Positions 9,334-18,489 are shown, counted from the first letter of the stretch. The stretch: 64,000 bases of DNA from Algoriphagus sp. TR-M9 (GCF_027594545.1 NZ_CP115160.1:4212501-4276500), one strand, 5' to 3'. The notes: a model not told the origin generated them from the letters alone. Translations and numbers: made by a program.

Positions 9334-10293
9334 ATGCTTTATACTAAACTATTACTAAGCTTTTTCTGGCTTAGTCTAGCTCTACTTTCTCCAGTTAAAA
9401 AAGGCCCAATTCTACTGGCCGACCCCACGATTTTCTATCATGACGGGACATATTACCTCTATGGTACCAGCGGGAATGATAAGAACCTGGGTTTTGAGGT
9501 CTATGTTTCCAAAAACTTAAAATCCTGGAAACGCTCGGTTAAAAATGATGGCTATGCACTCAAAAAGGGCGAATCCTATGGGGATATTGGATTTTGGGCA
9601 CCGCAAGTTTTCGAGTATGAAGGGAAGTTTTACATGGCTTACACGGCTAATGAGCATATTGCCATTGCAACTTCTGATAGTCCGTTAGGACCATTTACCC
9701 AAACGGTAAAGAAAGATTTGGAAGCTCCTGTGAAGCAAATTGATCCTTATATTTTCATAGATGACGATGGGAAAAAGTATATGTACCACGTGCGTTTGAC
9801 TGAAGGGAATCGCTTGTATGTAGCAGAGATGGAAGATGATTTCTCCGGTATTAAAGAGGAAACGTTAACCTATTGTTTCCATGCGGAAGAGCCTTGGGAA
9901 AACACTCAAAATGTGGATTGGACAGTTTCTGAAGGTCCAGCAATCATCAAACATGAGGGGTTGTATTACTTCATCTATTCTGCAAATGACTTCCGAAATC
10001 CAGATTATTCGGTGGGTTATGCTGTCAGTAAAAGTCCTATGGGGCCTTGGAGAAAAAGTCCGACCAACCCTATTTTCGACAAAGCTGAAGCAGGAATCAA
10101 CGGCTCAGGACACGGAGATTATTTCATTGACGCGAAGGGCAAAATGAAATATGTCCTCCACACTCACAACTCAGATGAAGGTGTTTCACCAAGAAAAAGT
10201 GCACTGATAGAACTGGAATTTGTCAAAAATGGAAACGAACCGGATCTTTTGGAAGTAAAGAAAGGGAGCTTTAAATTTCTTGAAGTGGAGTAA
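9334..10293 (+). CDS. Glycoside hydrolase family 43, secreted
   Basis: 319 residues with a short Sec signal (residues 1-20). Propeller motifs are the base D30 (LLADPTIF), a second Asp in KQIDPYIFIDDDG and the acid Glu in VSEGPAIIKHEG. The sequence FWAPQVFEYEGKFYMAYTA is the typical GH43 blade 2. It has no C-terminal accessory domain. It is the third GH43 in this cluster and the only one on the plus strand, with ThuA immediately before it and the UPF0261 gene 46 bases after. Likely an exo-acting arabinosidase or xylosidase; the linkage is unknown. Confidence 0.85.
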   Translation: MLYTKLLLSFFWLSLALLSPVKKGPILLADPTIFYHDGTYYLYGTSGNDKNLGFEVYVSKNLKSWKRSVKNDGYALKKGESYGDIGFWAPQVFEYEGKFYMAYTANEHIAIATSDSPLGPFTQTVKKDLEAPVKQIDPYIFIDDDGKKYMYHVRLTEGNRLYVAEMEDDFSGIKEETLTYCFHAEEPWENTQNVDWTVSEGPAIIKHEGLYYFIYSANDFRNPDYSVGYAVSKSPMGPWRKSPTNPIFDKAEAGINGSGHGDYFIDAKGKMKYVLHTHNSDEGVSPRKSALIELEFVKNGNEPDLLEVKKGSFKFLEVE

Positions 10294-10339
10294 AAAGACG
10301 GAAGACCGAAGACTTGAGACACAAGAAAATAAGAGAATC

Positions 10340-11557
10340 ATGACCCAAAAACCTACCATCTTGATGCTTGGCTGTTTTGACACGAAAGGGGAAATTTTCG
10401 CATTTCTAAGAAAATGTCTCCTAGCACAGGGAGCAGAAGTAATTGCGGTGAATGTAGGCGTAATGGGGTCGACAGCGCTCTTTCCAATAGAAGTGGAGGC
10501 TAATGAAGTGTGTGTAATCGCCGGCGGAAATCTTGAAGCTATCCGAAGTAAAAACGATCGCGGCAATGCCATGGAGGCCATGGGTCGAGGAGCAGCCAAA
10601 GTTTTAGCAAACCTTCAAGACCAGAAAAAATTTGACGGAGTGATCGGAATGGGCGGTGGAAGTGGCACTTACGTTACGTTAAAGGCCATGCAAGAACTTC
10701 CCTTAGGAATGCCGAAAATCTGTATTTCCACCTTGGCCAGCAAGGACCTCTCAGATCAGATTGGTGTGAAGGACATTGTAATGATGCCCTCCGTGGTGGA
10801 TGTAGCAGCACTTAATAGTATCATCAAACCAATTATCCAGCAGGCTGCTGCTGCGATTGTAGCGATGTGCGGCGTGATTATTCCGGAAAACGCAACTACT
10901 TCTAAGCGCATTGCCATTAGCATGTTTGGAAACACCAGTGTCTGTGTAGATCATTGTACTGATTTGCTGGAGGCCAAAGGCTATGAAGTGATGACTTTTC
11001 ATGCCAATGGCTTGGGAGGAAAAGCCATGGAAAGCCTAACTCTTGAAGGTTGTTTTTCCGGTATTTTGGACATAACTACCACGGAATTGGCCGATGAACT
11101 TTGCAACGGGGTTTGCTCTGCGGGACCGAAAAGACTAGAAGCTGCGACTAAAATGGGAATCCCTCAAGTAGTAGTTCCCGGTTGCATGGATATGGTCAAT
11201 TTTGGAACATTGGAATCAGTGCCTAATAAATATAAAAAGCGTCAATTGTATAGTTGGGTGCCAACAGTTACCCTGATGAGAACAAATGAAGAAGAAAATA
11301 AAGCATTAGGAGAAATACTTGCCAATAAATTAAATCAAGGATTAGGTCCGACGGAAGTTCTTTTCCCGGAGAAAGGGCTTTCGCAAATTGATGCTGAGGG
11401 AAATGTGTTTTATAATCCTGAGGTAAACCATATACTTTCAGATTCAATTGAAAAGAATTTGAATTCGGATATCGCTTTTATAAACTTGGCTTTACATATC
11501 AATGAAAAAGAATTTGCTGAGAAAGCGGTGACAACATTGATAGAGCTGATGAAATAG
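10340..11557 (+). CDS. UPF0261 / Tm-1-like ATP-binding domain protein
   Basis: 406 residues from the ATG at 10340; the in-frame extension back to 10280 runs through purine-rich repeat-like sequence and is rejected. It begins with MTQKPTILMLGCFDTKGE, the UPF0261 opening, and has a glycine-rich GMGGGSGTY loop. It is homologous to the N-terminal half of the plant tobamovirus resistance protein Tm-1, whose N-domain binds ATP. No signal peptide, so cytoplasmic. It pairs with the TIM-barrel gene at 11826, which corresponds to the C-terminal half of Tm-1-type proteins. The reaction is not established; the neighbours suggest a catabolic role. Confidence 0.85.
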   Translation: MTQKPTILMLGCFDTKGEIFAFLRKCLLAQGAEVIAVNVGVMGSTALFPIEVEANEVCVIAGGNLEAIRSKNDRGNAMEAMGRGAAKVLANLQDQKKFDGVIGMGGGSGTYVTLKAMQELPLGMPKICISTLASKDLSDQIGVKDIVMMPSVVDVAALNSIIKPIIQQAAAAIVAMCGVIIPENATTSKRIAISMFGNTSVCVDHCTDLLEAKGYEVMTFHANGLGGKAMESLTLEGCFSGILDITTTELADELCNGVCSAGPKRLEAATKMGIPQVVVPGCMDMVNFGTLESVPNKYKKRQLYSWVPTVTLMRTNEEENKALGEILANKLNQGLGPTEVLFPEKGLSQIDAEGNVFYNPEVNHILSDSIEKNLNSDIAFINLALHINEKEFAEKAVTTLIELMK

Positions 11558-11572
11558 AAGTCGTTGTATGTT

Positions 11573-11617
11573 TCGGTCTGTGAAGACCTGCCTACCGGCA
11601 AGGCATGCACAGACCGA
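11573..11617. repeat. Palindromic element, 10-bp stem
   Basis: Perfect arms TCGGTCTGTG (11573-11582) and CACAGACCGA (11608-11617) enclose a 25-base loop that contains a second small stem, GCCT/AGGC. It begins 16 bases after the UPF0261 stop. It may serve as a transcript-end hairpin, but the absence of a T-run and the nearby second copy of TTTCGGTCTG suggest a REP-like element. Confidence 0.6.
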
Positions 11618-11634
11618 GGGTATGGATTAATTTC

Positions 11635-11659
11635 GGTCTGCGAGATAAAAATCGAGACC
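11635..11659. repeat. Second palindrome sharing the GGTCTG arm
   Basis: GGTCT-G-CGA (11635-11643) pairs with TCGAGACC (11652-11659), with one bulged G. The ten bases at 11631-11640 repeat those at 11571-11580 exactly, so the two hairpins look like related or duplicated elements. Confidence 0.45.
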
Positions 11660-11765
11660 TTGTAATTAGGTGATAGACCTAGAAAAATCAGTAATAGAGT
11701 CCAGCTTCTGGAGAAGCAGGACAACCTGACAAGAAGCAGGATAATTTGAAATAAATTTGTAAAAT

Positions 11766-11810
11766 CCGTGCCCTCCGCGAAAAACTTTGCGGCCTTTGCG
11801 GTTAAAAAAC
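11766..11810. repeat. Interspersed 'ctttgcggttaaaaa' motif
   Basis: The stretch has the pattern CCGTGCCCTCCGCG, then CTTTGCGGCCTTTGCGG, then TTAAAAAAC. A related stretch lies at 53291-53332 (CTTTGCGCTT, then CCTTCGTGGTTAAAAAAA). It resembles an intergenic repeat I have seen recur in Bacteroidota genomes; function unknown. The copy ends 15 bases before a start codon. Confidence 0.4.
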
Positions 11811-11825
11811 GATAAAGTAGAAAAT

Positions 11826-12686
11826 ATGCCAAATCCATGGACAGGAAAGGGAAATCCCTACACCAGACAGGAAGTAAGAGATCGACTAAAAGCAACCTTA
11901 GCCCAGAAGAAAGCTATCATAGCAGCAGGCGCGGGAACCGGCATCTCAGCCAAATTTATTGAAAAAGGCGGTGCTGATTTGCTTATTATTTACAACTCCG
12001 GAAGATTCAGAATGTCGGGACACGGTTCCACAGCTGGATTGATGGCGTATGGTGACGCGAATGCGGTAGCCATGGAAATCGGTGAGTTTGAAGTGCTGCC
12101 TGTGGTAGAAGAGATTCCTGTCATTTGCGGGGTTCATGGTTCAGACCCGAGAAGACGCATTTGGCACCACCTGCTGAAAGTGAAGGAAATGGGTTTCTCT
12201 GGAATTAATAATTTCCCTACGCATTCTATCGTGGATGGACATTTCCGTCAGGTTTTGGAAGAAACAGGAATGGGCTTCGAAAAGGAAGTGGAAATGGTAC
12301 GAATTGCCGATAAGATGGACCTTTTTTCTATTGTCTATGTCGCTACTGCTGAAGAAGCTCGTCAAATGGCAGAAGCTGGTGCAGATGCGATTATTTCCCA
12401 TGTCGGGACCACAGTAGGAGGTTCTATCGGAGTTACTGGCGCGAGCTGCAGCATGGATGATGCGGTAGCGAGAACGAACGAGATTGTGGCTGCGGCCAAA
12501 GCTGTGAATCCAGATTTATTTTTCCTAGCGCATGGTGGCCCTATCAACACACCTGAAGACGTTCGTGAAGTTTTAGAGAAAGCTGATGTTCATGGATTCG
12601 TTGGTGCTTCCTCTTTAGAAAGAATGGGAGTAGAAGAATCGTTAACCAATCTTACCAAGGAATTTAAAAAATTGACGATTAAGTAA
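11826..12686 (+). CDS. Phosphoenolpyruvate hydrolase-like TIM-barrel protein (PF09370 type)
   Basis: 286 residues from the ATG at 11826 (MPNPWTGKGNPYTRQ), where family similarity begins; the ORF extends 13 codons upstream through the repeat motif. TIM-barrel features run throughout: AAGAGTGISAKFIEKGGAD, GVHGSDPRRRIWHHL, NFPTHSIVDGHFR and ADAIISHVGTTVGGSIGV. The family is labelled PEP hydrolase or signal-transduction TIM barrel; catalytic assignment is weak. In fungi and plants it is fused to the UPF0261 domain, and here it follows that gene by 268 bases. Cytoplasmic. A shared reaction with UPF0261 is a reasonable inference. Confidence 0.83.
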   Translation: MPNPWTGKGNPYTRQEVRDRLKATLAQKKAIIAAGAGTGISAKFIEKGGADLLIIYNSGRFRMSGHGSTAGLMAYGDANAVAMEIGEFEVLPVVEEIPVICGVHGSDPRRRIWHHLLKVKEMGFSGINNFPTHSIVDGHFRQVLEETGMGFEKEVEMVRIADKMDLFSIVYVATAEEARQMAEAGADAIISHVGTTVGGSIGVTGASCSMDDAVARTNEIVAAAKAVNPDLFFLAHGGPINTPEDVREVLEKADVHGFVGASSLERMGVEESLTNLTKEFKKLTIK

Positions 12687-12717
12687 AGTGATTTAAGTGT
12701 AGGGAATACATTTCTCG

Positions 12718-12759
12718 AAATGCGTTAAAAGTGCTTGAATTAGCGCATTTAACGCATTT
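12718..12759 (+). terminator. Candidate terminator: 12-bp inverted repeat
   Basis: AAATGCGTTAAA (12718-12729) and TTTAACGCATTT (12748-12759) are perfect arms with an 18-base loop, 31 bases after the TIM-barrel stop. A short AT-rich tail (ATTTAATCT) follows. Confidence 0.5.
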
Positions 12760-12951
12760 ATTTAATCTAGAATTGGAGAGCAGGTATTCAAATTGCATAT
12801 ATCCGCAATCAAATCTCTAGCCAAATGAAATAAGGTATGCAGTTATGAAAAGGAAGCAGTGGTCTGTGGACCGTAGTCTGTGGACGATTTGACCTTACCT
12901 GATTTTAGTTGTCACATTATTGTTTCACTTTCATCATTCCGGATTTCCGTG

Positions 12952-14343
12952 TTATTTATCAAACCTATCCGGGTGCAATTCTGAGTATTTTTTCTCCTCA
13001 GATAAACCCATGAAAACAGGATCCATCAGGGACATTTCCCATTCCTTGATCAGGTGTTCTATTGCTTTCACACGATCTTTCTGACCATAGGCTAAATTCA
13101 CCTTTTCAGCAATGTCTTTTTGAATGTCAAAGAGATAGGTTGTTTCCCTCTCCATAATTTGCTTGCTGTCCAATGTTCTGATCGCAAATTTATTGGCATT
13201 ATAGTTTCTCCAGTAGAGTTCTTGGTGAGGAACTCCTTTGTCCTCGCCAGTCAGGTATGGAATCAGGTTTACTCCATCAAGTTCGTTTTTTGGGGTCACC
13301 TTTGCCAAAGCTACCGCAGTAGAAAAAATATCCAATGAACTTACCGGGTAGTCGTAAGTTGCGCCTGCAGGGATCACGCCTTTCCACTGCACTGCAAAAG
13401 GGACTCGGACACCTCCTTCAAAAAAATCACCTTTAAATCCTCTGAGCGGACTGTTATCCGAAGCATTATGGCTAGTGGGACCTCCATTATCAGACAAGAA
13501 AAATACTAGCGTGTTTTCGTCAATATCCAATTCCTCCAATTTATCCAGCAATTCACCTACTCCATCATCCACTGCGCTGACCATGGCAGCGTAAGTGCGC
13601 CGTTTGAGATCTTTGATGTGTAAAAATCGGTTGAGATATTCCTCTGTGGCTTCCATAGGAGCATGGGGAGCATTGTAAGCCAAATACATTAAAAAGGGCT
13701 CTTTCTGATGCCTCTCAACAAAATCAACTGCTTCACGGGACAAGGCATCTGTGAGATATTCTGACTCTTCCACGCGCTCAGTGTTTCTAAGTAATTTTGT
13801 ATTGTAAGCATCGTACTGCGATTTGGATTGCTCTATGTCTGCTAAGACAAAATCCTTTGGAAAGTACTTGTGTCCCCCGGATAAAAATCCATAAAACTCA
13901 TCAAAACCCCTTTTATTAGGCCTCAAACTTGGGTGAACGCCCATGTGCCACTTTCCAAAAGCAACCGTGGAATATCCAGCTTTTTTCATGGCAGCTCCAA
14001 TCGTCTCCTCGCTAAGCGGAAGCCCCATTAGGGAATCCTTGGGTGCCATCAGTGGATTTTTTGAGAAGCCAAACTTATCCTGGTATCTACCAGTCAGTAA
14101 TCCCGCTCTACTAGGTCCACATACTGCATAGGTCACATAGCCTGAGGTAAAAACCACCCCGTTATTAGCGATGCGATCAATGTTAGGAGTAGGAATTTCG
14201 GTGCTTCCATTAAAGCCTACATCGGCATATCCCTGATCATCCGTCAGGATGATAATCACATTTGGCTTCTCCGCTGTAGGTCTTTGCTGGGCAAAAGATA
14301 TGGTAGACAGCAAAAGTAAATGGAGTACAATAGTCGTTTTCAT
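12952..14343 (-). CDS. Sulfatase (arylsulfatase/GalNAc-6-sulfatase type), secreted
   Basis: 463 residues from the ATG at 14343; the longer frame starts at a TTG. Signal peptide to about SFAQ (residue 19). Metal ligands are in ILTDDQGYADVG; the formylglycine site is VCGPSRAGLLTGR with C75 in the C-x-P-S-R motif, so it needs maturation by a formylglycine-generating enzyme or anSME not present in this window. FGKWHMG and FLSDNGGP are further active-site motifs. It hydrolyses sulfate esters on carbohydrates in the periplasm. It converges with the plus-strand TIM-barrel gene and stands alone. Confidence 0.9.
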   Translation of the reverse strand: MKTTIVLHLLLLSTISFAQQRPTAEKPNVIIILTDDQGYADVGFNGSTEIPTPNIDRIANNGVVFTSGYVTYAVCGPSRAGLLTGRYQDKFGFSKNPLMAPKDSLMGLPLSEETIGAAMKKAGYSTVAFGKWHMGVHPSLRPNKRGFDEFYGFLSGGHKYFPKDFVLADIEQSKSQYDAYNTKLLRNTERVEESEYLTDALSREAVDFVERHQKEPFLMYLAYNAPHAPMEATEEYLNRFLHIKDLKRRTYAAMVSAVDDGVGELLDKLEELDIDENTLVFFLSDNGGPTSHNASDNSPLRGFKGDFFEGGVRVPFAVQWKGVIPAGATYDYPVSSLDIFSTAVALAKVTPKNELDGVNLIPYLTGEDKGVPHQELYWRNYNANKFAIRTLDSKQIMERETTYLFDIQKDIAEKVNLAYGQKDRVKAIEHLIKEWEMSLMDPVFMGLSEEKKYSELHPDRFDK

Positions 14344-14831
14344 AGATACTGATTGAATCAAGCTTGAAAATTAATTGGATTTCGGAGCCAAAACATCATT
14401 CCGCCCCAAGTACTTCTAGAAAATTTGATCAACCCCCTATGTTTAATGATAATTGGGCTCCTGGCCTAATTATTGAAGAAAAATAGCTTCGGCGGCCCCA
14501 GCACAAGAATAGAAAACCACAAAAGTTAGGACTCAGCAGTGGGACAGATTTTCCATGTAGAAATATGGAAATCCACAAACGGCAAGGAATTAAAGATAGG
14601 ATGAGATAATTTTAACATCTAAACAACTCAAATATGATTATTTAAGACTGTTGTAACACTCAATTTATCCATGATCACCTTTTTTAGCAATATCTATCAA
14701 AATAAAGTGACTTGGTACTCGTCCATTTCAGCTGGAAAAATATTACCGACTGCATCACTTACATCATTCTATAAAAATCAAATAATCTCCCATTGGATTT
14801 CATGTGAAAAAGGTATTTAGTATGTTCGGCT
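14344..14831. other. 488-bp intergenic region with a leader-like relic
   Basis: No gene is seen. The region between the divergent sulfatase and sensor-kinase genes must hold both promoters, but no convincing TAnnTTTG was found. At 14606-14637 there is a near copy of the sequence leading into the M28 peptidase ATG (24523-24555); here the ATG at 14634 meets a stop after three codons. Confidence 0.5.
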
Positions 14832-16760
14832 ATGAAGCTTTGTTTGTTGCTCCTTTTCTTTTTGACCTTTTTTGAAGCCAACGCTCAAGTACATCTATAT
14901 CCGGATTCACTCCTCCAAAACCTACAAACTTTAGAAGAAAAAGACCAGGTATTAGATTTACTCCGAATTGCCTTTTATTACGCACAAGAAAACACGGATT
15001 CTGCATTAAACTATGTCAACAAGGCAGAACAGATCTCTATCAAATACCAAGATACTTTGGGAGAAATCATTACCTACCGAATCAAAGGGGTGGTTTTCTT
15101 CGAGTCAAACAGGCCCGACTCCACCATTTGGTATTACAGAAAAGGTCGTGCTCTAGCAGAGCTAGCTGGTCAGGATCTTCAACTTGCACATTTCGACAAC
15201 AATATTGGGATGTATTATTGGAACAAAGGCCTATTGACAGAGGCGCTAGGGCATTTTTATGAAGCTAAAAAAGCCTATGATCTCGAAGAGAATCTCTACG
15301 ACAAAGCTATGGTCTCCAATAACATTGGGCTGATCTATCAATCCCTAGGTGATTTTGAAAAGGCCTTAACCTACGGTGAAGAAGCGCATGATCTCCGGCG
15401 AGCTATTCCGGACAGTATCGATATCATGACATCCCTAGGCAACCTTGCTTTTATCTACACAGAATTGGAAGAATATGACAAATCTGACTCTATCTTGTTT
15501 GAAAGCCTCAAGATTTCCGACGCCTTGGACTATGATATCGAAAAATCAAAATCCTATTCAGGCCTGGCGGGCAACCTAGAGCGTCAGAAAAAATTCAAAG
15601 AAGCTGAGTCTCTTTATTTGCAAGCAATTGCCCTGTCCAAGGAATTTGTAAATCAATCCCATTTGATGAACCGCTATGCGGAATTGGCAAATCTCTACCT
15701 GAAAACGGGGAGGTTCGAAGAAGCCGCTCAGCTAGCAGATTTATCGCTACTCATCTCGGATTCTCTTCAAGTAAAATCTGCAAATTCCTCCGCCTTGATG
15801 ACATTTGCTTTGAGCAAAATAGCTTTACGGGATCAGGAGGAGGGTTTTAAAGCCCTTGAAGACTACAACAAACTCACCGACTCCATTTTCAATGCACAAA
15901 AAGCTACCAGTCTTTCGGAAATGGAAGTGCGCTATGAGACCGAGAAAAAAGAGCAACTAATCGCTCTGCAAGAGGCAGATATAGCCCAACAAAGAGCTAT
16001 CAATCGGATGCAGCTTTTTATCTCAGCAGGTGGTTTTATTTTGATCTTGCTAGTTGGGGGATTGTGGTACAACAGAAGTCGATACCGCAAGCAGCTCGAA
16101 ATCCAAGACCTTAAAGCAGCGGAAGAGAAAAATCGCCTGAAAGCGGTCATCGAAGCTGAAGAAAAAGAACGCTCACGTATAGCCCGGGAGCTACACGATG
16201 GATTGGGTCAAAGCCTCACTGCAGCTAAAATATTTGTTGGAAGCCTAGGCAAAAACCCTGATTCAGAAGATGAACAGCGATCCAAAGAAAAGTCAATGGG
16301 CTTATTAAGTCATTCCATTCAGGAAGTTCGTCAAATTTCCCACAACCTGATGCCCAAAAAATTTGAGGGCCAGGGACTGCTTCAGGCATTGGAAGAAATG
16401 GAAGAACTGATCAATAAAACACATCAGATTGATTTTCGCCTAACTCTAGCCTCATTCGTCCTTAGATTGAAAAAAGAAAACCAAGTCCATCTCTATCGAA
16501 TCATCCAGGAACTGGTAAATAATGGCTTAAAACACGGTGATATTTCCCAAATTGAACTGTCCATTCAGGAAAACAATCAGACACTCAGTATCAATTATCG
16601 TGACAATGGCCCTGGATTTTCTGAAAAGGAATTGCATAATAGTACCGGGATCGGCTGGCAGAATATGACCACCCGTGCGGGATTTCTAGGTGGCACCATC
16701 AAATTGAACCCTTCTGACCAAGGTGCTGATCTTTTGGTCACAGTCCCCAATAGCTCATGA
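14832..16760 (+). CDS. TPR sensor histidine kinase (HisKA_3 / NarX-DegS type)
   Basis: 642 residues: signal peptide (about 1-19), six to seven tetratricopeptide repeats (about 40-345) predicted outside the membrane, a coiled coil (about 355-390), one transmembrane helix (about 393-412), a second coiled coil and a HisKA_3 domain with the phosphoacceptor H455 in IARELHDGLGQ, then HATPase_c with N-box ELVNNGLKHG and DNGPGF. It autophosphorylates and passes phosphate to a NarL-type regulator. The regulator gene overlaps its end by 4 bp (ATGA), so the pair is a cognate two-component system. The signal sensed is unknown. Confidence 0.9.
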   Translation: MKLCLLLLFFLTFFEANAQVHLYPDSLLQNLQTLEEKDQVLDLLRIAFYYAQENTDSALNYVNKAEQISIKYQDTLGEIITYRIKGVVFFESNRPDSTIWYYRKGRALAELAGQDLQLAHFDNNIGMYYWNKGLLTEALGHFYEAKKAYDLEENLYDKAMVSNNIGLIYQSLGDFEKALTYGEEAHDLRRAIPDSIDIMTSLGNLAFIYTELEEYDKSDSILFESLKISDALDYDIEKSKSYSGLAGNLERQKKFKEAESLYLQAIALSKEFVNQSHLMNRYAELANLYLKTGRFEEAAQLADLSLLISDSLQVKSANSSALMTFALSKIALRDQEEGFKALEDYNKLTDSIFNAQKATSLSEMEVRYETEKKEQLIALQEADIAQQRAINRMQLFISAGGFILILLVGGLWYNRSRYRKQLEIQDLKAAEEKNRLKAVIEAEEKERSRIARELHDGLGQSLTAAKIFVGSLGKNPDSEDEQRSKEKSMGLLSHSIQEVRQISHNLMPKKFEGQGLLQALEEMEELINKTHQIDFRLTLASFVLRLKKENQVHLYRIIQELVNNGLKHGDISQIELSIQENNQTLSINYRDNGPGFSEKELHNSTGIGWQNMTTRAGFLGGTIKLNPSDQGADLLVTVPNSS

Positions 16761-17401
16761 ATGAAGTAAAAACAATCCTCGTAGATGATCATCCCATTGT
16801 GATGGAAGGCATTGAAATGCTACTCCACGAAATTTCGGAAATTCAACTTATAGGCAAATTTACCAATGGTAAATCGGCACAGGAATTTCTATCCGCAACC
16901 GCTGTAGATTTAATTATCACAGACATCAGTATGCCAGAGCTGGATGGACTACAACTGACCAAGTGGGTAAAAGAAAATCACCCAGAAACCAAGGTCATCA
17001 TCCTATCCATGCATGACAACGACCACTATGTTCAAGAAATCATTTTGGCAGATGCAGAAGGATACTTACTCAAAGAAAATACAAGTGAAGAGCTGGTGAA
17101 TGCTGTGAACCGAGTCCTCGATGATGGCATTTATTATAGTGACCAAATTGTCGGAAAACTCAGATCAAATTTCCAACTCCAAAACAAAAAGCATGAAATC
17201 CTTCAATCGCTGAGTGAGCGGGAACTAGATGTACTCCAATTGATTATTCAAGAGCTCACCACCCAGGAAATCGCCGATAAGCTATTCATCAGCAGGCATA
17301 CGGTAGAAAGTCATAAGAAAAATCTATTCAAAAAAACTCATCAAAACAGCTTAGTAGGCTTGGTCAAGTTTTCAATTTCTAACCAACTCATTAATTTATA
17401 G
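16757..17401 (+). CDS. NarL/FixJ-family response regulator with LuxR HTH
   Basis: 214 residues. The receiver domain covers about 1-125 with phosphoacceptor D56 (IITDISMPELDG), acidic DD at 10-11 and a conserved Lys in GYLLKENTSEE. The LuxR-type HTH covers about 148-210 (LSERELDVLQLI, TTQEIADKLFISRHTVESH). It binds DNA when phosphorylated by the kinase encoded immediately upstream, with which it shares a 4-bp overlap. Target genes are not identifiable from this window; the secreted protein gene at 17488 is convergent and unlikely to be in the same unit. Confidence 0.92.
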   Translation: MNEVKTILVDDHPIVMEGIEMLLHEISEIQLIGKFTNGKSAQEFLSATAVDLIITDISMPELDGLQLTKWVKENHPETKVIILSMHDNDHYVQEIILADAEGYLLKENTSEELVNAVNRVLDDGIYYSDQIVGKLRSNFQLQNKKHEILQSLSERELDVLQLIIQELTTQEIADKLFISRHTVESHKKNLFKKTHQNSLVGLVKFSISNQLINL

Positions 17402-17426
17402 GTCCTTGCAAGGTGTTACTTAGAAA

Positions 17427-17449
17427 AATCTGGGATTTTACCCCAGATT
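17427..17449 (-). terminator. Terminator hairpin between convergent genes
   Basis: AATCTGGG (17427-17434) and CCCAGATT (17442-17449) are perfect 8-bp arms. Read on the minus strand the stem is followed by TTTTTC, so it most likely ends the gene at 17488-18489, and it may also stop the plus-strand regulator transcript. Confidence 0.7.
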
Positions 17450-17487
17450 CTATCATACATGTTTTGCAAGTAAGGGTTCAGAAAGAA

Positions 17488-18489
17488 TTAATCTTTCGAC
17501 TTATCCAGAGCAATAAACTTCTCCATACCCCTAATCAGATCAGCTGCCATTCGTTTGCTGACCACATCAAGTCCGTCCAACTGCCATTCTTCAATTGATC
17601 CTTCTGATTTGTTGATTTTGGCGACTTCAAAAGGCTCTACCTCAAGCATGACAGAACTGTAGTTCAAACCATCTCTGTACATATTCATCATACCTGCCCC
17701 AATTCTCCCTTTGTACTCCTTGGATTGGTCATCATCTATAGGGCCGACAATCGCAGCTTCAATTTTATGCAATACCATACTTCGTCCGTTCTTGACAAGG
17801 CTTACTCCAACTGAGAGAATCAATACGGCATCTAAATCCAAATCTTCAACAAGCAATCCAAGTGTGGCCGGCGCCTTGAAGTCTGTTGACATATTCACAA
17901 CACTGATTGGATAAAACTCATAGCCTGATGCGGCAACTGAGCCTTCTCCCATTTCTGAATTGTATAGGAAAGAGGTAATAGAACCGAGTGTCTTGACCAA
18001 ACCGCTAGTCTCTATCCGACTACCTCCTTCTTCATAAATCTTTCGCTTTTCCTCATCTGTGAGAAACTCACTAGGCTCTACTAGCGCTATCCCCTTCGCT
18101 TGGAATTGATCTTGAAATATGGGAAGAATAGACTCCAAGAAATGATCTGCCACAAGATTGCTTCCTTCCGGTGTTAGAAAATTTTTCTGATACACAGTGG
18201 TTTGTGCCACTTTGGAGGAATTTGTTACTGAGTAATCCCACACTTGCATGGATAAAACACCAATTTTCTTAGGGTTTGGTAAATTCTCTTCCTCTAGGAG
18301 CTCTTCATTGAGTAAGCCTTGGAGCTGATCTATCGAGTTGCTGTAATTTCGGTAGTTTTTGACAAGCTTATCCCATTTTTTGTCATTTAGCTCCGCAATA
18401 TCTTGAAGAGATTTCTGTGCAAATACATGGGTAGAGAGACATAAAATTAATAGTATGAAGAAAGTTAAAGTTTTGTATAATGATTTCAT
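17488..18489 (-). CDS. Secreted protein of unknown function
   Basis: 333 residues with a clear Sec signal (1-24, ending HVFAQ). I do not recognise the family. The mature protein is mixed alpha/beta with an acidic helical start (residues 30-70), a segment GVLSMQVWDYSV, and a later LDLDAVLILSVGVSLVKNGRS stretch resembling the repeated strands of periplasmic lipoprotein-like folds. No catalytic motif, lipobox or transmembrane helix is evident beyond the signal. It lies convergent to the NarL-type regulator and divergent from the propeller sensor kinase, with 635 bases of upstream sequence. Most likely periplasmic. Confidence 0.7.
   Translation of the reverse strand: MKSLYKTLTFFILLILCLSTHVFAQKSLQDIAELNDKKWDKLVKNYRNYSNSIDQLQGLLNEELLEEENLPNPKKIGVLSMQVWDYSVTNSSKVAQTTVYQKNFLTPEGSNLVADHFLESILPIFQDQFQAKGIALVEPSEFLTDEEKRKIYEEGGSRIETSGLVKTLGSITSFLYNSEMGEGSVAASGYEFYPISVVNMSTDFKAPATLGLLVEDLDLDAVLILSVGVSLVKNGRSMVLHKIEAAIVGPIDDDQSKEYKGRIGAGMMNMYRDGLNYSSVMLEVEPFEVAKINKSEGSIEEWQLDGLDVVSKRMAADLIRGMEKFIALDKSKD

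Noticed and set aside
1..12686. A full polysaccharide utilisation locus
   Set aside because: The glycosidases fit one, but no SusC/SusD pair or dedicated regulator is in the window, so only a degradation cluster is claimed.
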